Assembly (NCBI GenBank): GCA_027450185.1
Contig: DAIDKF010000009.1
Coordinates: forward strand, 23,404 to 87,403
Reading direction: 5' to 3'
Length of the DNA: 64,000 bases
From: Granulicella sp.
GTDB taxonomy: Bacteria > Acidobacteriota > Terriglobia > Terriglobales > Acidobacteriaceae
Position 1 is the stretch's first letter. Each line of letters starts with the position of its first letter. The translations under genes were made by a program, and so were the position numbers. The notes beneath the pieces were generated by a model, which was not told the DNA's origin, did no database searches, and was given only the letters and a program-made list of their open reading frames with translations. Shown here in pieces: positions 19,056 to 29,481 of the stretch.

Positions 19056-19927
19056 CGGTGGCACACCTCACAGCTGGACAGCTCGTTGGCCGTGCGAATG
19101 TGGTACTGCTTCATCAGGTAATGTCCCAGTTCATCCTGGCTGGTGAACTTCACATAGTTGGCCGGCATCGCCACGGCCGGCGAAACGTCCGCAACCGTCT
19201 GCGCCTTGTCCAGTCCAGCGGAACTGCTCAGTCCGGCAGGCTGGCTCATCTGCGCCATCTCAGGATTATTCGCCGCCGGATCGGTGACTACGCACGCCAC
19301 CTGCTGCGCCGTCGGTCCCGCCGCGCCGGTGGTCGAGCACCACACCGGCTTATCGCTCGAAGGCCCGGCCCACGCCATGTTGTAGATCTCCGCCGTAGGC
19401 CGCAGATTCACCGCCGGATTGCGATGGCAGTTGAGGCACCACTCCATCTGCAGCGAGTTCTGCATGTACATCAGCGGCATCTCGTCCACCCGGCCATGGC
19501 AGCTCGCGCATCCAATGCCCTTGTTCACATGAATCTCGTGATTGAAGTACACAAAGTCCGGAAGGTCATGCACCTTGATCCATTGGATCGATGCTCCCGT
19601 CGCCCAACTCTGCCGCACGGGCTCCAGCAGGTTCGCGTTCGTCCAGATCTGCGAGTGGCAGTTCATGCACGTCTTAGTCGGCGGTATGCCCGCGTACGAA
19701 CTCTTCTCCACCGACACGTGGCAGTACTGGCATTGCAACCCAAGCCCCTCCACATGATGCTTATGGCTGAAGGGTATCGGCTGATCCGGACGCTGTCCCT
19801 GCCTGGTCACCCACGGCGACCGTTGCAAGCTGTTCAGCGCCACCCCGAGTGCGATGACGATCAGTCCCGACAACACCAGGCTTGCGCGAGCCAGGGCATT
19901 CGAGCTGCGGTCAAATACTTGCGCCAT
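19052..19927 (-). CDS. actA: Alternative complex III subunit A, pentaheme cytochrome c
   Basis: 291 aa. One N-terminal helix (about 15-35) anchors a periplasmic domain with five CxxCH heme motifs at about 66-70, 87-91, 140-144, 164-168 and 286-290, and extra His residues (FSHKHH, FNHEIH) serving as axial ligands. This is the typical ActA layout. It is the first gene of the respiratory operon that continues through actB-F, SCO and the caa3 oxidase to 5847. An unusually long low-complexity insert separates hemes 4 and 5. Confidence 0.96.
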   Translation of the reverse strand: MAQVFDRSSNALARASLVLSGLIVIALGVALNSLQRSPWVTRQGQRPDQPIPFSHKHHVEGLGLQCQYCHVSVEKSSYAGIPPTKTCMNCHSQIWTNANLLEPVRQSWATGASIQWIKVHDLPDFVYFNHEIHVNKGIGCASCHGRVDEMPLMYMQNSLQMEWCLNCHRNPAVNLRPTAEIYNMAWAGPSSDKPVWCSTTGAAGPTAQQVACVVTDPAANNPEMAQMSQPAGLSSSAGLDKAQTVADVSPAVAMPANYVKFTSQDELGHYLMKQYHIRTANELSSCEVCHR

Positions 19928-20054
19928 GAATACGTTCCTGCTTCCCCTGCGTCAGAGGTCCACTGTTGAGGTTGTTGACGACGATTTTGTTGCCGACGAT
20001 TCGTGTTCCCACCGGTTCAGGCCACGCCTGAAGACGATAGTTTTTGCGAAAATG

Positions 20055-20094
20055 AGTATAGCAGTCAAAAGAAAAAGATGTGATGGCGATCACG
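20055..20094 (-). promoter_or_regulatory. Candidate act-cta operon promoter with CRP/FNR-like site
   Basis: On the minus strand a -10-like TATACT occupies 20060-20055. Upstream of it, 20079-20094 is TGTGATGGCGATCACG, one mismatch from the CRP half-sites TGTGA-N6-TCACA. The palindrome centre falls about 39-41 bases before the expected start point, which is the class II activator position. No good -35 is present, consistent with activator dependence. About 120 bases of leader would precede actA. Confidence 0.5.
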
Positions 20095-20305
20095 TTACAT
20101 GCATCGATACCCGCAATTTTAGACGCTAATCGACCAAACTGACGACTCCATCGATTTTTCTCCCGATATTTTCCCCTCTCACACCGCGAGCGAACCAAAG
20201 TGCATACTCCATGTTGCCGGAGCAAGTCTCGTTGCCGCACGAGCCTTGCGCCCTTCCCACAGATATTTCCTCAACCATCTCCACAGGGTGCCGGCTCCGC
20301 CGCCT

Positions 20306-21046
20306 ATGATTCTGTTCATGCCCCGACGCTCCGGTCCCACCCGCAAACTTCCCTACGATGCCGCCGAGGCCATCGCGACACTCTCGGCTGCCGACCCCAA
20401 ACTTGGCCGCCTGATCAGGCGCGCCGGCCCGCTCACGCTTCGCCTCGCCTCCAGCCAGTCGCCCTTCGAAGCGCTCACCGAATCGATCATCTATCAGCAA
20501 CTTCACGGCAAGGCTGCGGCCACCATCCACGCCCGCATGCTGGCCGGCTTCGAACCCCTGTGCGGCGTTGGGCGCAACGGCAGCCCCGCCCATCCTTCGC
20601 CGCAGCACATCCTCGACTGCCCCACGCAGCAACTGCGCGCCGCCGGCCTCTCGCACAACAAGATCCTCGCCCTGCGGGACCTTGCCGCAAAGACTCTCGA
20701 CGGCACCGTCCCCACGCTGGCCCGCATTCGCCGCATGGAGGACGCCGAGATCATTGAGCACCTGACGAAGGTGCGCGGCATCGGCAGATGGACCGTCGAG
20801 ATGATGCTCATCTTCAGGCTGGGGCGCGCGGACGTCCTGCCCACAACCGACTACGGCGTCCGCAAAGGTTTCGCGCTCACCTTCCAGGACCTCAAGCCCA
20901 CCACCAAGGTCACGCCCGACCTGCTGCCGAAGGCCGACGTGATGGAGCGCCGCGCAAAGAAGTGGGCACCCTGGCGCTCGGTCGCCAGTTGGTACCTGTG
21001 GCGAGCCTGCGACCTTGCCAGGCCCAGCCCGGACAATGCCTCGTGA
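20306..21046 (+). CDS. DNA-3-methyladenine glycosylase II family protein (AlkA-like)
   Basis: 246 aa HhH-GPD glycosylase. The helix-hairpin-helix is VRGIGRWTVEMM and the catalytic Asp is in PTTDYGVRKGF. The N-terminal motif FEALTESIIYQQLHGKAA is typical of the alkylation glycosylases. It removes N3- or N7-alkylated purines in base-excision repair. There is no C-terminal Fe-S cluster and no Ada domain. The start is ATG 20306 or 20318; the frame is open further upstream only through a TTG. It is divergent from actA across about 380 bases that hold the act promoter. Confidence 0.9.
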   Translation: MILFMPRRSGPTRKLPYDAAEAIATLSAADPKLGRLIRRAGPLTLRLASSQSPFEALTESIIYQQLHGKAAATIHARMLAGFEPLCGVGRNGSPAHPSPQHILDCPTQQLRAAGLSHNKILALRDLAAKTLDGTVPTLARIRRMEDAEIIEHLTKVRGIGRWTVEMMLIFRLGRADVLPTTDYGVRKGFALTFQDLKPTTKVTPDLLPKADVMERRAKKWAPWRSVASWYLWRACDLARPSPDNAS

Positions 21047-21149
21047 AGCGCGCTGCCCGCAGTAAACCTTCGACGATCAGGCACTGCCGCTGTGCCGTCC
21101 TTCGGTCGGCAGGTCGGCACGTTGGCCGATTACACGCTGGAACGATGCT

Positions 21150-23219
<2,070 letters not shown>

Positions 23220-23298
23220 TGCTTCCTCTGCTTTCCGTCGGCGCGGTGGGGTCCCAGGGGCGAGATCAAAAAAAAAGGCGCGCCAGTAACTATTGTCC

Positions 23299-23349
23299 TA
23301 TATCCGACGAAATTTGTCCGAGATATACCTGGCATGTTTTGTCCGAGAT
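23299..23349. promoter_or_regulatory. Repeated TTTGTCCGAGAT elements and palindrome between hscA and VOC gene
   Basis: TTTGTCCGAGAT occurs at 23313-23324 and again at 23338-23349 (25 bases apart), and a shorter TTGTCC lies at 23293. The first copy is inside an imperfect palindrome at 23299-23327 with TATATC/GATATA arms around AAATTT. This looks like an operator in the divergent intergenic region; the regulator is unknown. Confidence 0.4.
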
Positions 23350-23440
23350 GGAATAGTGGGCGGGCGAAGCTGCCGAGGTGAAACACGAGGCTCCTGCCCG
23401 TAAGCAGCTTTTGTGCTGTACAGAAGAAGGGTTGGGGTGG

Positions 23441-23899
23441 ATGATGTTCGATATGAGCGATATACGGAAGGTGGGGTCGGTACTGATTCCCAGCGTGCGG
23501 TATCGGGACGCACATGCGGCGATTGACTGGCTGGAGCGGGCGTTTGGGTTTGTGCGCCATGCCGTGTACGAGGGGCCGGATGGAACCGTGGCGCATGCGG
23601 AGATGAGGTTTGGGACGGGGATGATCATGCTGGGATCGGTGGCGAATCCCGGGCCCCTGACGCGGCTTTATGCGACGCCACGGGAGATTGGCGGACGGGT
23701 GACCTCGCCGCTGTACCTGGTGGCGGCCGATTGCGACCCGGTGTGGGAGCGTGTGAAGGCTGCGGGCGCCGAAGTGGTGATGGAGTTGAAGGAGATGGAG
23801 TACGGAGGGAAGGCGTTCAGCGTGCGCGATCCGGAGGGGTACCTGTGGTCGGTGGGGGAGTATGATCCGTGGGCGTTTGCCAGTGGGGTGGAGGCATGA
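23441..23899 (+). CDS. VOC (glyoxalase/bleomycin-resistance fold) family protein
   Basis: 152 aa from ATG 23441 (a second ATG follows at 23444). It shows the two beta-alpha-beta-beta-beta modules of the VOC fold: IPSVRYRDAHAAIDWLERAFGF and the C-terminal FSVRDPEGYLWSVGEYDPW, with acidic and His-type metal ligand positions only partly recognisable. No substrate can be assigned. Its stop overlaps the DinB start as ATGA, so the two genes are coupled. Confidence 0.85.
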   Translation: MMFDMSDIRKVGSVLIPSVRYRDAHAAIDWLERAFGFVRHAVYEGPDGTVAHAEMRFGTGMIMLGSVANPGPLTRLYATPREIGGRVTSPLYLVAADCDPVWERVKAAGAEVVMELKEMEYGGKAFSVRDPEGYLWSVGEYDPWAFASGVEA

Positions 23900-24363
23900 G
23901 CCTGAATCCATACGCAGAGATGCTGGGCGAGCGCGATGCGGCGAAGGTCATTGCGGAGACGCCGCGGCGGCTGGGGCTGGTGCTGGATGGTTTGAGTACG
24001 GCGGAGATTGAGGCCAGGCCGGCGCCGGGAAAGTGGTGCGTGCGGGAGGTTGTGGCGCACCTGGCGGACTGCGAGATTGCGTTCGGCTTCCGGCTGCGGC
24101 AGGCGTTTGCGGAGGAACGCATGATTCAGCCGTTCGATCAGGATGCATGGGCGCGGATGTATGACGCGTATTCGCTGGAGGGCGCGTGGGAGTGCTTCAA
24201 GGCGCTGCGGGCCTGGAATACCGCGTTTGCCGGCGCACTCAGCGAGGACGATAAGCGTAAGACGGTGCTGCATCCGGAGCGCGGAGAGATGACGCTGTGG
24301 ACGATTGTGGAGACGATGGCGGGACATGACCTGCATCATCTGGCTGGATTGAAGCGGCGCTAG
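23896..24363 (+). CDS. DinB family protein
   Basis: 155 aa four-helix-bundle DinB/YfiT-type protein. Metal-ligand histidines are in REVVAHLADCEI and in the C-terminal HDLHHL motif. Members are putative metal-dependent thiol transferases or hydrolases; the role here is unknown. GGAGG precedes the ATG closely, and the start overlaps the VOC stop. Its TAG stop shares a CTAG palindrome with the stop of the convergent beta-lactamase gene. Confidence 0.86.
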   Translation: MSLNPYAEMLGERDAAKVIAETPRRLGLVLDGLSTAEIEARPAPGKWCVREVVAHLADCEIAFGFRLRQAFAEERMIQPFDQDAWARMYDAYSLEGAWECFKALRAWNTAFAGALSEDDKRKTVLHPERGEMTLWTIVETMAGHDLHHLAGLKRR

Positions 24364-25244
24364 GAGTGATGGCGGGCGGCGGCTTGCTGGCGGGCGAGAT
24401 CGGCTTCGAAGTCGACGCGGCTTTGAGCGATGGCGCTCTTGTAGCCGGTGGGATCGATCCAGACTGAGGGGCCTTCGGTCTTCATGCGCGCGACCTTGCC
24501 GAGCAGGCCGAAGTAGCTGCCGTGCGAGCTCAGGAAGATGTCACAGGCGAGCGCGTTGAGGACGTCGAAGGTGTGAGCGAAGTCGCTGGCGATGCCTGGG
24601 TAGGAGGCGGGGCGGCCGGGTGTCGAGATCAGGTGGTATTCGTCAAGCGCGGTGACGCTGCCGACGATCACGACGTTGAGGGGCCTGCCGTCTTCGATGA
24701 CCTGCATGGTCCAGGTGGTGCAGCCGGGAGTGTGGCCGGGCGTCTTGTGGGCGGTGAGCGTGACCCCGCCAAGTTGGACGGTGCTTCCGTCGTGGAGGAT
24801 GCGATCGACGTGGGCTGGGGGGAAGGGCGTGAAGTGGGCGAAGTCGGTGCGGCCGCCGGTTTCGATGCTGGAGACGTCGGCGTCCATGACCATGTAGCGG
24901 GCGTGGGTCTGTTTGAGAATCTCGGCGCTGCCGCCGGCGTGGTCGGAGTGGGCGTGGCTGATGAGGAGGATCTTGATGTCGGAGAAGTGGAAGCCGAGCT
25001 GCTCGACGCTGTGGCGGATCTGCGGGGGCGAGGAGGTGAGGTTGGAGTTGAGGAGGATGTCGCCCTGGGGGGTGGTGATGAGGTAGGAGGCGAGGTCGCG
25101 GCTGCCGACGTAGTAGAGGTTGGGGGCGATGCGGAAGGGCGTGAGTGGAGTGGTCCAGGCGGCGGGGTCTTCCGCATGGAGGATCGGCAGCGCGAGCAGA
25201 AGGATGGCGACGGCGGCGAGACGGACGGGAGAGAGAGATCGCAT
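24360..25244 (-). CDS. Subclass B3 metallo-beta-lactamase
   Basis: 294 aa with signal peptide (residues 1-23, cleavage near LHA-ED). The zinc motif HAHSDHAGG (His97, His99, Asp101, His102) is followed by His in KTPGHTPGCTTW and by His in LSSHGSYFGL, the full B3 ligand set. Overall similarity of pattern is to L1/THIN-B-like enzymes, which hydrolyse penicillins, cephalosporins and carbapenems in the periplasm. Activity is not proven by sequence alone. There is no mobile element or integron, and it lies among Fe-S genes, so it is probably an intrinsic chromosomal gene. Confidence 0.9.
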   Translation of the reverse strand: MRSLSPVRLAAVAILLLALPILHAEDPAAWTTPLTPFRIAPNLYYVGSRDLASYLITTPQGDILLNSNLTSSPPQIRHSVEQLGFHFSDIKILLISHAHSDHAGGSAEILKQTHARYMVMDADVSSIETGGRTDFAHFTPFPPAHVDRILHDGSTVQLGGVTLTAHKTPGHTPGCTTWTMQVIEDGRPLNVVIVGSVTALDEYHLISTPGRPASYPGIASDFAHTFDVLNALACDIFLSSHGSYFGLLGKVARMKTEGPSVWIDPTGYKSAIAQSRVDFEADLARQQAAARHHS

Positions 25245-25318
25245 GGTTGGTTGATAGCAGCTTGAAGGCAGCGGGTGGGAGTGATGGATGTGGTGCGAGC
25301 GGTGGATTAAGCGGCGGA

Positions 25319-25921
25319 TTACTCGAGGGCGGCGGTGACGTCGCGGACGAGGTTGCGGATGTAGTTGCGGCGATTGAGGAGGGCGACCATCGCCTGGACG
25401 GCGGCGGCTTGGGCGGCTTCGTTGCTGGCGTCGAGGGCGGTGTCCCAGGCGGTCCAGAGGGTTTCCAGTTGTAGCTGGGCCTCGGCCAGCATGGCGGTGA
25501 ATTTGGTGCGGGCGGACTCGAGTTGCTCGCGGGCTTCGGGGTCGTCACCGCCCATCTTCATCTCTTCGAGGGCCATGTTCAGTTCGAAGGCTTCTTCGAG
25601 GAGGTCGGGTGGGGCTACCTGCTTTTTTGCAGTGCCGGTAGACTTTGCGGCATCAGTAGCCGCGCGGGATTGCTCTTCGAGATGGATGCCCTGAAGGGAG
25701 AGAAGGTATTCGGTGCGGAGGACGGGGTCGCGGAGGGTGCGGTACGCGTCGTTGAGCTGCGATGAGATGGCAAGGGCTGCCTGCTGTTCGGCGAGGGGGC
25801 GCGAGGCGAAGCGGTCGGGGTGAAGCTTGCGGGATTGGGCGTAGAAGGTCTTCTCGAGGGCTGCGAGGTCCACGTGAAGATGCTGCGGGAGGGAGAAGAG
25901 GGTGAAGTAGTCGATGGCCAT
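25319..25921 (-). CDS. hscB: J-domain co-chaperone HscB
   Basis: 200 aa. The N-terminal J domain has the HPD motif at about 34-36 (SRKLHPDRFAS) and is followed by the three-helix IscU-binding domain (LLEEAFELNMALEEMKMGG). It stimulates HscA and presents IscU. An ~20-residue Thr/Ala/Lys-rich linker between the domains is longer than in E. coli. A heptameric repeat sits only three bases before the ATG, leaving no ordinary ribosome-binding site. Confidence 0.93.
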   Translation of the reverse strand: MAIDYFTLFSLPQHLHVDLAALEKTFYAQSRKLHPDRFASRPLAEQQAALAISSQLNDAYRTLRDPVLRTEYLLSLQGIHLEEQSRAATDAAKSTGTAKKQVAPPDLLEEAFELNMALEEMKMGGDDPEAREQLESARTKFTAMLAEAQLQLETLWTAWDTALDASNEAAQAAAVQAMVALLNRRNYIRNLVRDVTAALE

Positions 25922-25924
25922 GGG

Positions 25925-25945
25925 GTTCTCAGTTCTCAGTTGTTA
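25925..25945. repeat. Three tandem heptamers immediately 5' of hscB
   Basis: GTTCTCA, GTTCTCA and GTTGTTA in tandem (21 bp). Read on the coding strand of hscB they end three bases before the start codon, where a Shine-Dalgarno sequence would normally be. Confidence 0.8.
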
Positions 25946-26024
25946 GATTACCTGCGGCGAAGCTGGGGCGAGTGGAGCTGAATGTGCTTTGTTGTGACGG
26001 GAGGCCGGTGCTACACTCCCGGCT

Positions 26025-28154
26025 ATGCGAGTGCGAGTCTCCGTTTGTACTGCGGCCGTAGTGGGCTGCGCGTTCACTTTCAGTGCCTGTTGCTATGGGC
26101 AGGCGATGCCGGCCAAGCGTGGAATGACGCCGGATGACCTGGTGAAGATGGCGCGGGTGGGTGCGCCGGTGGTGTCGCCGGATGGGGCCTGGGTGGCGTA
26201 TACCGTCAGCCGCGTGGACCCGCAGGATGATAAGAACCTGACGCAGCTATGGATGGTGAGCTGGGATGGGAAGCAGGATGTGCAGTTGACGTTCAGCAAG
26301 GACGGGGCGGGTGAACCGCAGTGGAGCCCCGACGGGCGCTGGCTGGCGTTTACGACGGGGCGCGAGGCCGAGGGGGCGAACGCTGCCAAAGGCGATCAGG
26401 TGTGGGTGCTGGACCGGCGCGGCGGCGAGGCTCAGCAGTTGACGAACGTGAAGCAGGAGTTGCAGGGGTACAGGTGGTCGCCGGACTCCAAGACACTGCT
26501 GCTGACGCTGCAGGAGCGCGATGAGCCGGTGGAGGACAAGGGCGCGAAGCCGAAGCCGCCGAAGCCTATTGTGATCGATCGCTACCACTACAAGGAAGAC
26601 CGGGTGGGGTTTGTGACCGACAAGGAGCCGCATCTTTATTTGTTTGATGTGGCCACGAAGAAGTTGAGCAAACTGACGAATGGGCCGGTGGATGGAGCGG
26701 GCTCGTATGGGGAATCCGGTGGAACGTGGAGTCCGGATGGGACGATGGTGGCGTTTGTGAGCAACCAGTCGAAACCTGATCCTGATCGCGTGGATAATCC
26801 GGATGTATTTGTGGTGGACGCAAAGGCTGGAGCAACGCCGCGGCAGCTGACGAGCTTTGCAGGGACGAACTCCGGACCGCTGGGGTGGACGAAGGATTCG
26901 AAGGAGATTATCTATCGGCAGGGAACGGCGCCCCACTACTCGATCTATGACCTGCGGCAGATGGCGATGGTGCCCGCTGCCGGTGGAGAGCCGAAGCTGC
27001 TGGCCCCGAAGCTGGATGCGTGGGTGGGCGCGCCGGTGCTGGCTCCGGGTGGACGCGCGGTGCTGACCGAGGTGCCGGAGGATCGCGAGGAGTGGGTGGG
27101 CGAGATTCCGCTGGACGGCAGCGGGAGGGTGAAGCGGTTGACGCAAGACAGTGGGTCGGCGGGCCAGTTGAATGAGGCGGGCGGACATGTGGCGCTGGAG
27201 TGGACGACCGATGCCGCGCCGCCGGAGGTGTATGCGCTGGACCTGGATAAGGATGGCGGCAAGCTGCGGAAGTTGACCGGGCAGAATGATGCGTTGATGG
27301 CTACGCTGGACATTGCGCCGACGGAGAACATTGAGGCGAAGACGAAGGACGGCAATCAGGTGCACGGGCTGCTGACGATGCCGGTGGGCTATACAGCGGG
27401 AACGAAGGCTCCGCTGATTCTGTTTATCCATGGCGGCCCGACGGCGCAGGATCAGCATGGGTTCGACGTGTCGCGGCAGATGTTCGCGGCGCATGGATAT
27501 GCGGTGCTGCAGGTGAACTACCGCGGGAGCACGGGGCGCGGACAGGCTTACAGCATGGCGATCAATGCGGACTGGGGCGATAAGGAGGTGATCGACCTGA
27601 TGGCCGCGACGGATGCGGCTGTTGCGACGGGAAAGGTCGATGCCGACAGGATGGGTGTGGGCGGATGGAGCTACGGAGGCATCCTTACGGACTACACCAT
27701 CGCCAGCACGGACCGGTTCAAGGCGGCGACGTCGGGTGCGGGAATGGGGAATCTGCTGGGGTTCTATGGGATCGACCAGTACATCCTGCAGTATCAGGAT
27801 GAGTTGGGGCCGCCGTGGAAGAATCTGGATCTGTATGTGAAGCTGTCCTACCCGTTCCTGCATGCGGACAGGATCAAGACACCGACGCTGTTCATGGGCG
27901 GGGACAAGGACTTCAACGTGCCCGTGGAGGGTGGCGAACAGATGTACCAGGCGCTGCGCGCGGTGGGAACGCCGGCGGAGTTGATCGTGTATCCGGGACA
28001 GTTCCACGGGTTCACGCGGCCCAGCTTTATCAAGGACCGGTACAACTACTGGTTTGACTGGTATGACAAGTATGTGCGCGGAATCGAACCGAAGCCGAAG
28101 GAAGTGAAGAAGGCTGTGGACAAGAAGGACAAGGACGCGGATACGGACCAGTAG
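26025..28154 (+). CDS. S9 family prolyl oligopeptidase-like peptidase, secreted
   Basis: 709 aa with an N-terminal signal peptide ending near CCYGQ. Residues about 40-410 form a PD40/WD40-like beta-propeller (repeated WSPDG(R/T)W-type motifs). The C-terminal alpha/beta-hydrolase domain holds the nucleophile Ser in GGWSYGG, Asp in MGGDKDFNVP and His in PGQFHGF. It should cleave dipeptides or oligopeptides in the periplasm (DPP-IV/acylaminoacyl peptidase type). The C-terminus ends in a Lys/Asp-rich tail. It is followed by a DUF6624 gene in the same direction after 51 bases. Confidence 0.93.
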   Translation: MRVRVSVCTAAVVGCAFTFSACCYGQAMPAKRGMTPDDLVKMARVGAPVVSPDGAWVAYTVSRVDPQDDKNLTQLWMVSWDGKQDVQLTFSKDGAGEPQWSPDGRWLAFTTGREAEGANAAKGDQVWVLDRRGGEAQQLTNVKQELQGYRWSPDSKTLLLTLQERDEPVEDKGAKPKPPKPIVIDRYHYKEDRVGFVTDKEPHLYLFDVATKKLSKLTNGPVDGAGSYGESGGTWSPDGTMVAFVSNQSKPDPDRVDNPDVFVVDAKAGATPRQLTSFAGTNSGPLGWTKDSKEIIYRQGTAPHYSIYDLRQMAMVPAAGGEPKLLAPKLDAWVGAPVLAPGGRAVLTEVPEDREEWVGEIPLDGSGRVKRLTQDSGSAGQLNEAGGHVALEWTTDAAPPEVYALDLDKDGGKLRKLTGQNDALMATLDIAPTENIEAKTKDGNQVHGLLTMPVGYTAGTKAPLILFIHGGPTAQDQHGFDVSRQMFAAHGYAVLQVNYRGSTGRGQAYSMAINADWGDKEVIDLMAATDAAVATGKVDADRMGVGGWSYGGILTDYTIASTDRFKAATSGAGMGNLLGFYGIDQYILQYQDELGPPWKNLDLYVKLSYPFLHADRIKTPTLFMGGDKDFNVPVEGGEQMYQALRAVGTPAELIVYPGQFHGFTRPSFIKDRYNYWFDWYDKYVRGIEPKPKEVKKAVDKKDKDADTDQ

Positions 28155-28205
28155 AAGCCGTGGATGCGAGCGAGCGTGACTTAACCTGGGCTTACACTTA
28201 ATGGC

Positions 28206-28961
28206 ATGAAGATGCTGAGAGTGTGGGCGCCGCTTGTGCTGTGTTTGGGGATGGCGGGTGAGACGGTTGCGTGTGCGGCGCAGAGTTCCCAAGTGCAACA
28301 GCAAGCGACCGCGGCTACAACCGCGAGTGATGCGGATTTAGAGCATGCGACGTGGGCAGTAGATCTCGAGAAGCGTCATGCGGAACTGATTGAGCGCAAT
28401 GGGCCAGGGACGAATGCGACGCTGCGCGCGAAGTTGCTGAAGATGCGAGATGAGGACCAGGCGACTCCTGAACGGGGCCTTACAAAGGTGGACCCGAAGG
28501 AGGTAGAGGCTTACAGGGCGGCGCTCAATCTCCATGCGACCGACACGAGACTTACCGCGGAGTTGAAGGAGATTGTCGCAAGGAATGGATGGCCGACGAT
28601 TGCGTTGGTGGGGATCGACGCATCCAATGCGGCGATGCTGATTCTTACCCATACGCGAGATCATGCGTGGCAGCGGTCAATGCTGCCGCAGTTGGAAACG
28701 CTGGCGTCGAAGGGGAAGATCGACGGGTCGGCGCTGGCCACGGTGGTGGATAAAGAGCTGGTGAGCGAGGGCAAGCCGCAACGCTATGGTACGCAGTTCA
28801 AGGTGATGGATGGGAAGATGGCGATGATCGCGGTGGAGGATCCGGAGGGGCTGGACGCGCGCAGGGCGTCAGTGTTTCTGATGCCGATGGCTGTGTATGA
28901 ACAACTGCTGATGCAGATGTATCACATGGAGGTAAGCGACCGGGTGGCGAGCGACCGGTAG
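28206..28961 (+). CDS. Secreted DUF6624 protein
   Basis: 251 aa. A signal peptide covers residues 1-24 (cleavage near CAA-QS), then an Ala/Gln/Thr-rich linker. The core matches the DUF6624 pattern: LLKMRDEDQATP, EIVARNGWPTIALVG, a His-containing THTRDHAWQRSMLPQL, and EGKPQRYGTQFKV. The family has no established function. The 3' end contains a near-perfect direct repeat of GCGACCGG. The stop is adjacent to the stop of the convergent hicB. Confidence 0.85.
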   Translation: MKMLRVWAPLVLCLGMAGETVACAAQSSQVQQQATAATTASDADLEHATWAVDLEKRHAELIERNGPGTNATLRAKLLKMRDEDQATPERGLTKVDPKEVEAYRAALNLHATDTRLTAELKEIVARNGWPTIALVGIDASNAAMLILTHTRDHAWQRSMLPQLETLASKGKIDGSALATVVDKELVSEGKPQRYGTQFKVMDGKMAMIAVEDPEGLDARRASVFLMPMAVYEQLLMQMYHMEVSDRVASDR

Positions 28962-29180
28962 CTAGGCGGCCACCGATATGCGCTCGGCGAAGGTAGCGGG
29001 TTCGGGGATGGGGAGATTGTCTTCGCGGAGCTCTTCGATGTAGATTTGGATGCCTTCGCGGATAAGAGTCTCTACCTCTTCGCGAGTCTCGGCGGCTACG
29101 CCCAGGCCAGGGAGATCAGGGGCGTAAGCTCCCCAGCCGCCGTCTTTGCCTTGTTCAATGATGACCAGATAATCGCGCAT
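28962..29180 (-). CDS. hicB: HicB-family antitoxin
   Basis: 72 aa partial RNase H-like fold, with the HicB signature GGWGAYAPDLPGLGVAAETREEV and a helix ending EELREDNLPIPEP. It would neutralise HicA by direct binding. The usual C-terminal DNA-binding helix-turn-helix or ribbon-helix-helix is absent, so autoregulation may be lacking or handled differently. The gene follows hicA by three bases. Confidence 0.9.
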   Translation of the reverse strand: MRDYLVIIEQGKDGGWGAYAPDLPGLGVAAETREEVETLIREGIQIYIEELREDNLPIPEPATFAERISVAA

Positions 29181-29183
29181 CGC

Positions 29184-29369
29184 CTACTCCAGACCTGCTT
29201 GTTTGAGGATACTCTTGACGGTCCCTTCCGGCACGTCTTTCGCACCATGATATGCAATTACTACTGTTCCAGGTTTCGCAGGGTGCTTGTAGATCCTGTG
29301 GCTGCCGCTTGTGCGCTTCCAGCGCCACCCGTCTTGCTCAACCAATTTGACTATGTCGCGGTATTTCAT
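29184..29369 (-). CDS. hicA: HicA-family mRNA interferase toxin
   Basis: 61 aa double-stranded-RNA-binding fold: KYRDIVKLVEQDGW, then the catalytic His in TSGSHRIYKHP, and VPEGTVKSILKQAGL. HicA toxins cut mRNA and tmRNA when not bound by HicB. The ATG at 29369 is the family-consistent start; an upstream TTG adds 13 unrelated residues. The hicA-hicB order is the common one. The pair lies between iscA and the convergent DUF6624 gene. Confidence 0.92.
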   Translation of the reverse strand: MKYRDIVKLVEQDGWRWKRTSGSHRIYKHPAKPGTVVIAYHGAKDVPEGTVKSILKQAGLE

Positions 29370-29481
29370 ATGCCCTGCCTCCGAAGTAGAGCCTAAGATG
29401 GGAGGCAATCCGAGACAATGGCTTACGCGAATTTATTTGGGGGTATAGAACATTGCACCTATCGGATTAGATGGTATTCAT

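Noticed and set aside
23378..23440. GTG start of the VOC gene at 23378
   Set aside because: The first 21 residues do not fit the fold, and ATG 23441 gives the family length.
26247..28304. Long minus-strand frame opposite the S9 peptidase gene
   Set aside because: Composition is Arg/His-rich and motif-free, typical of an antisense shadow.
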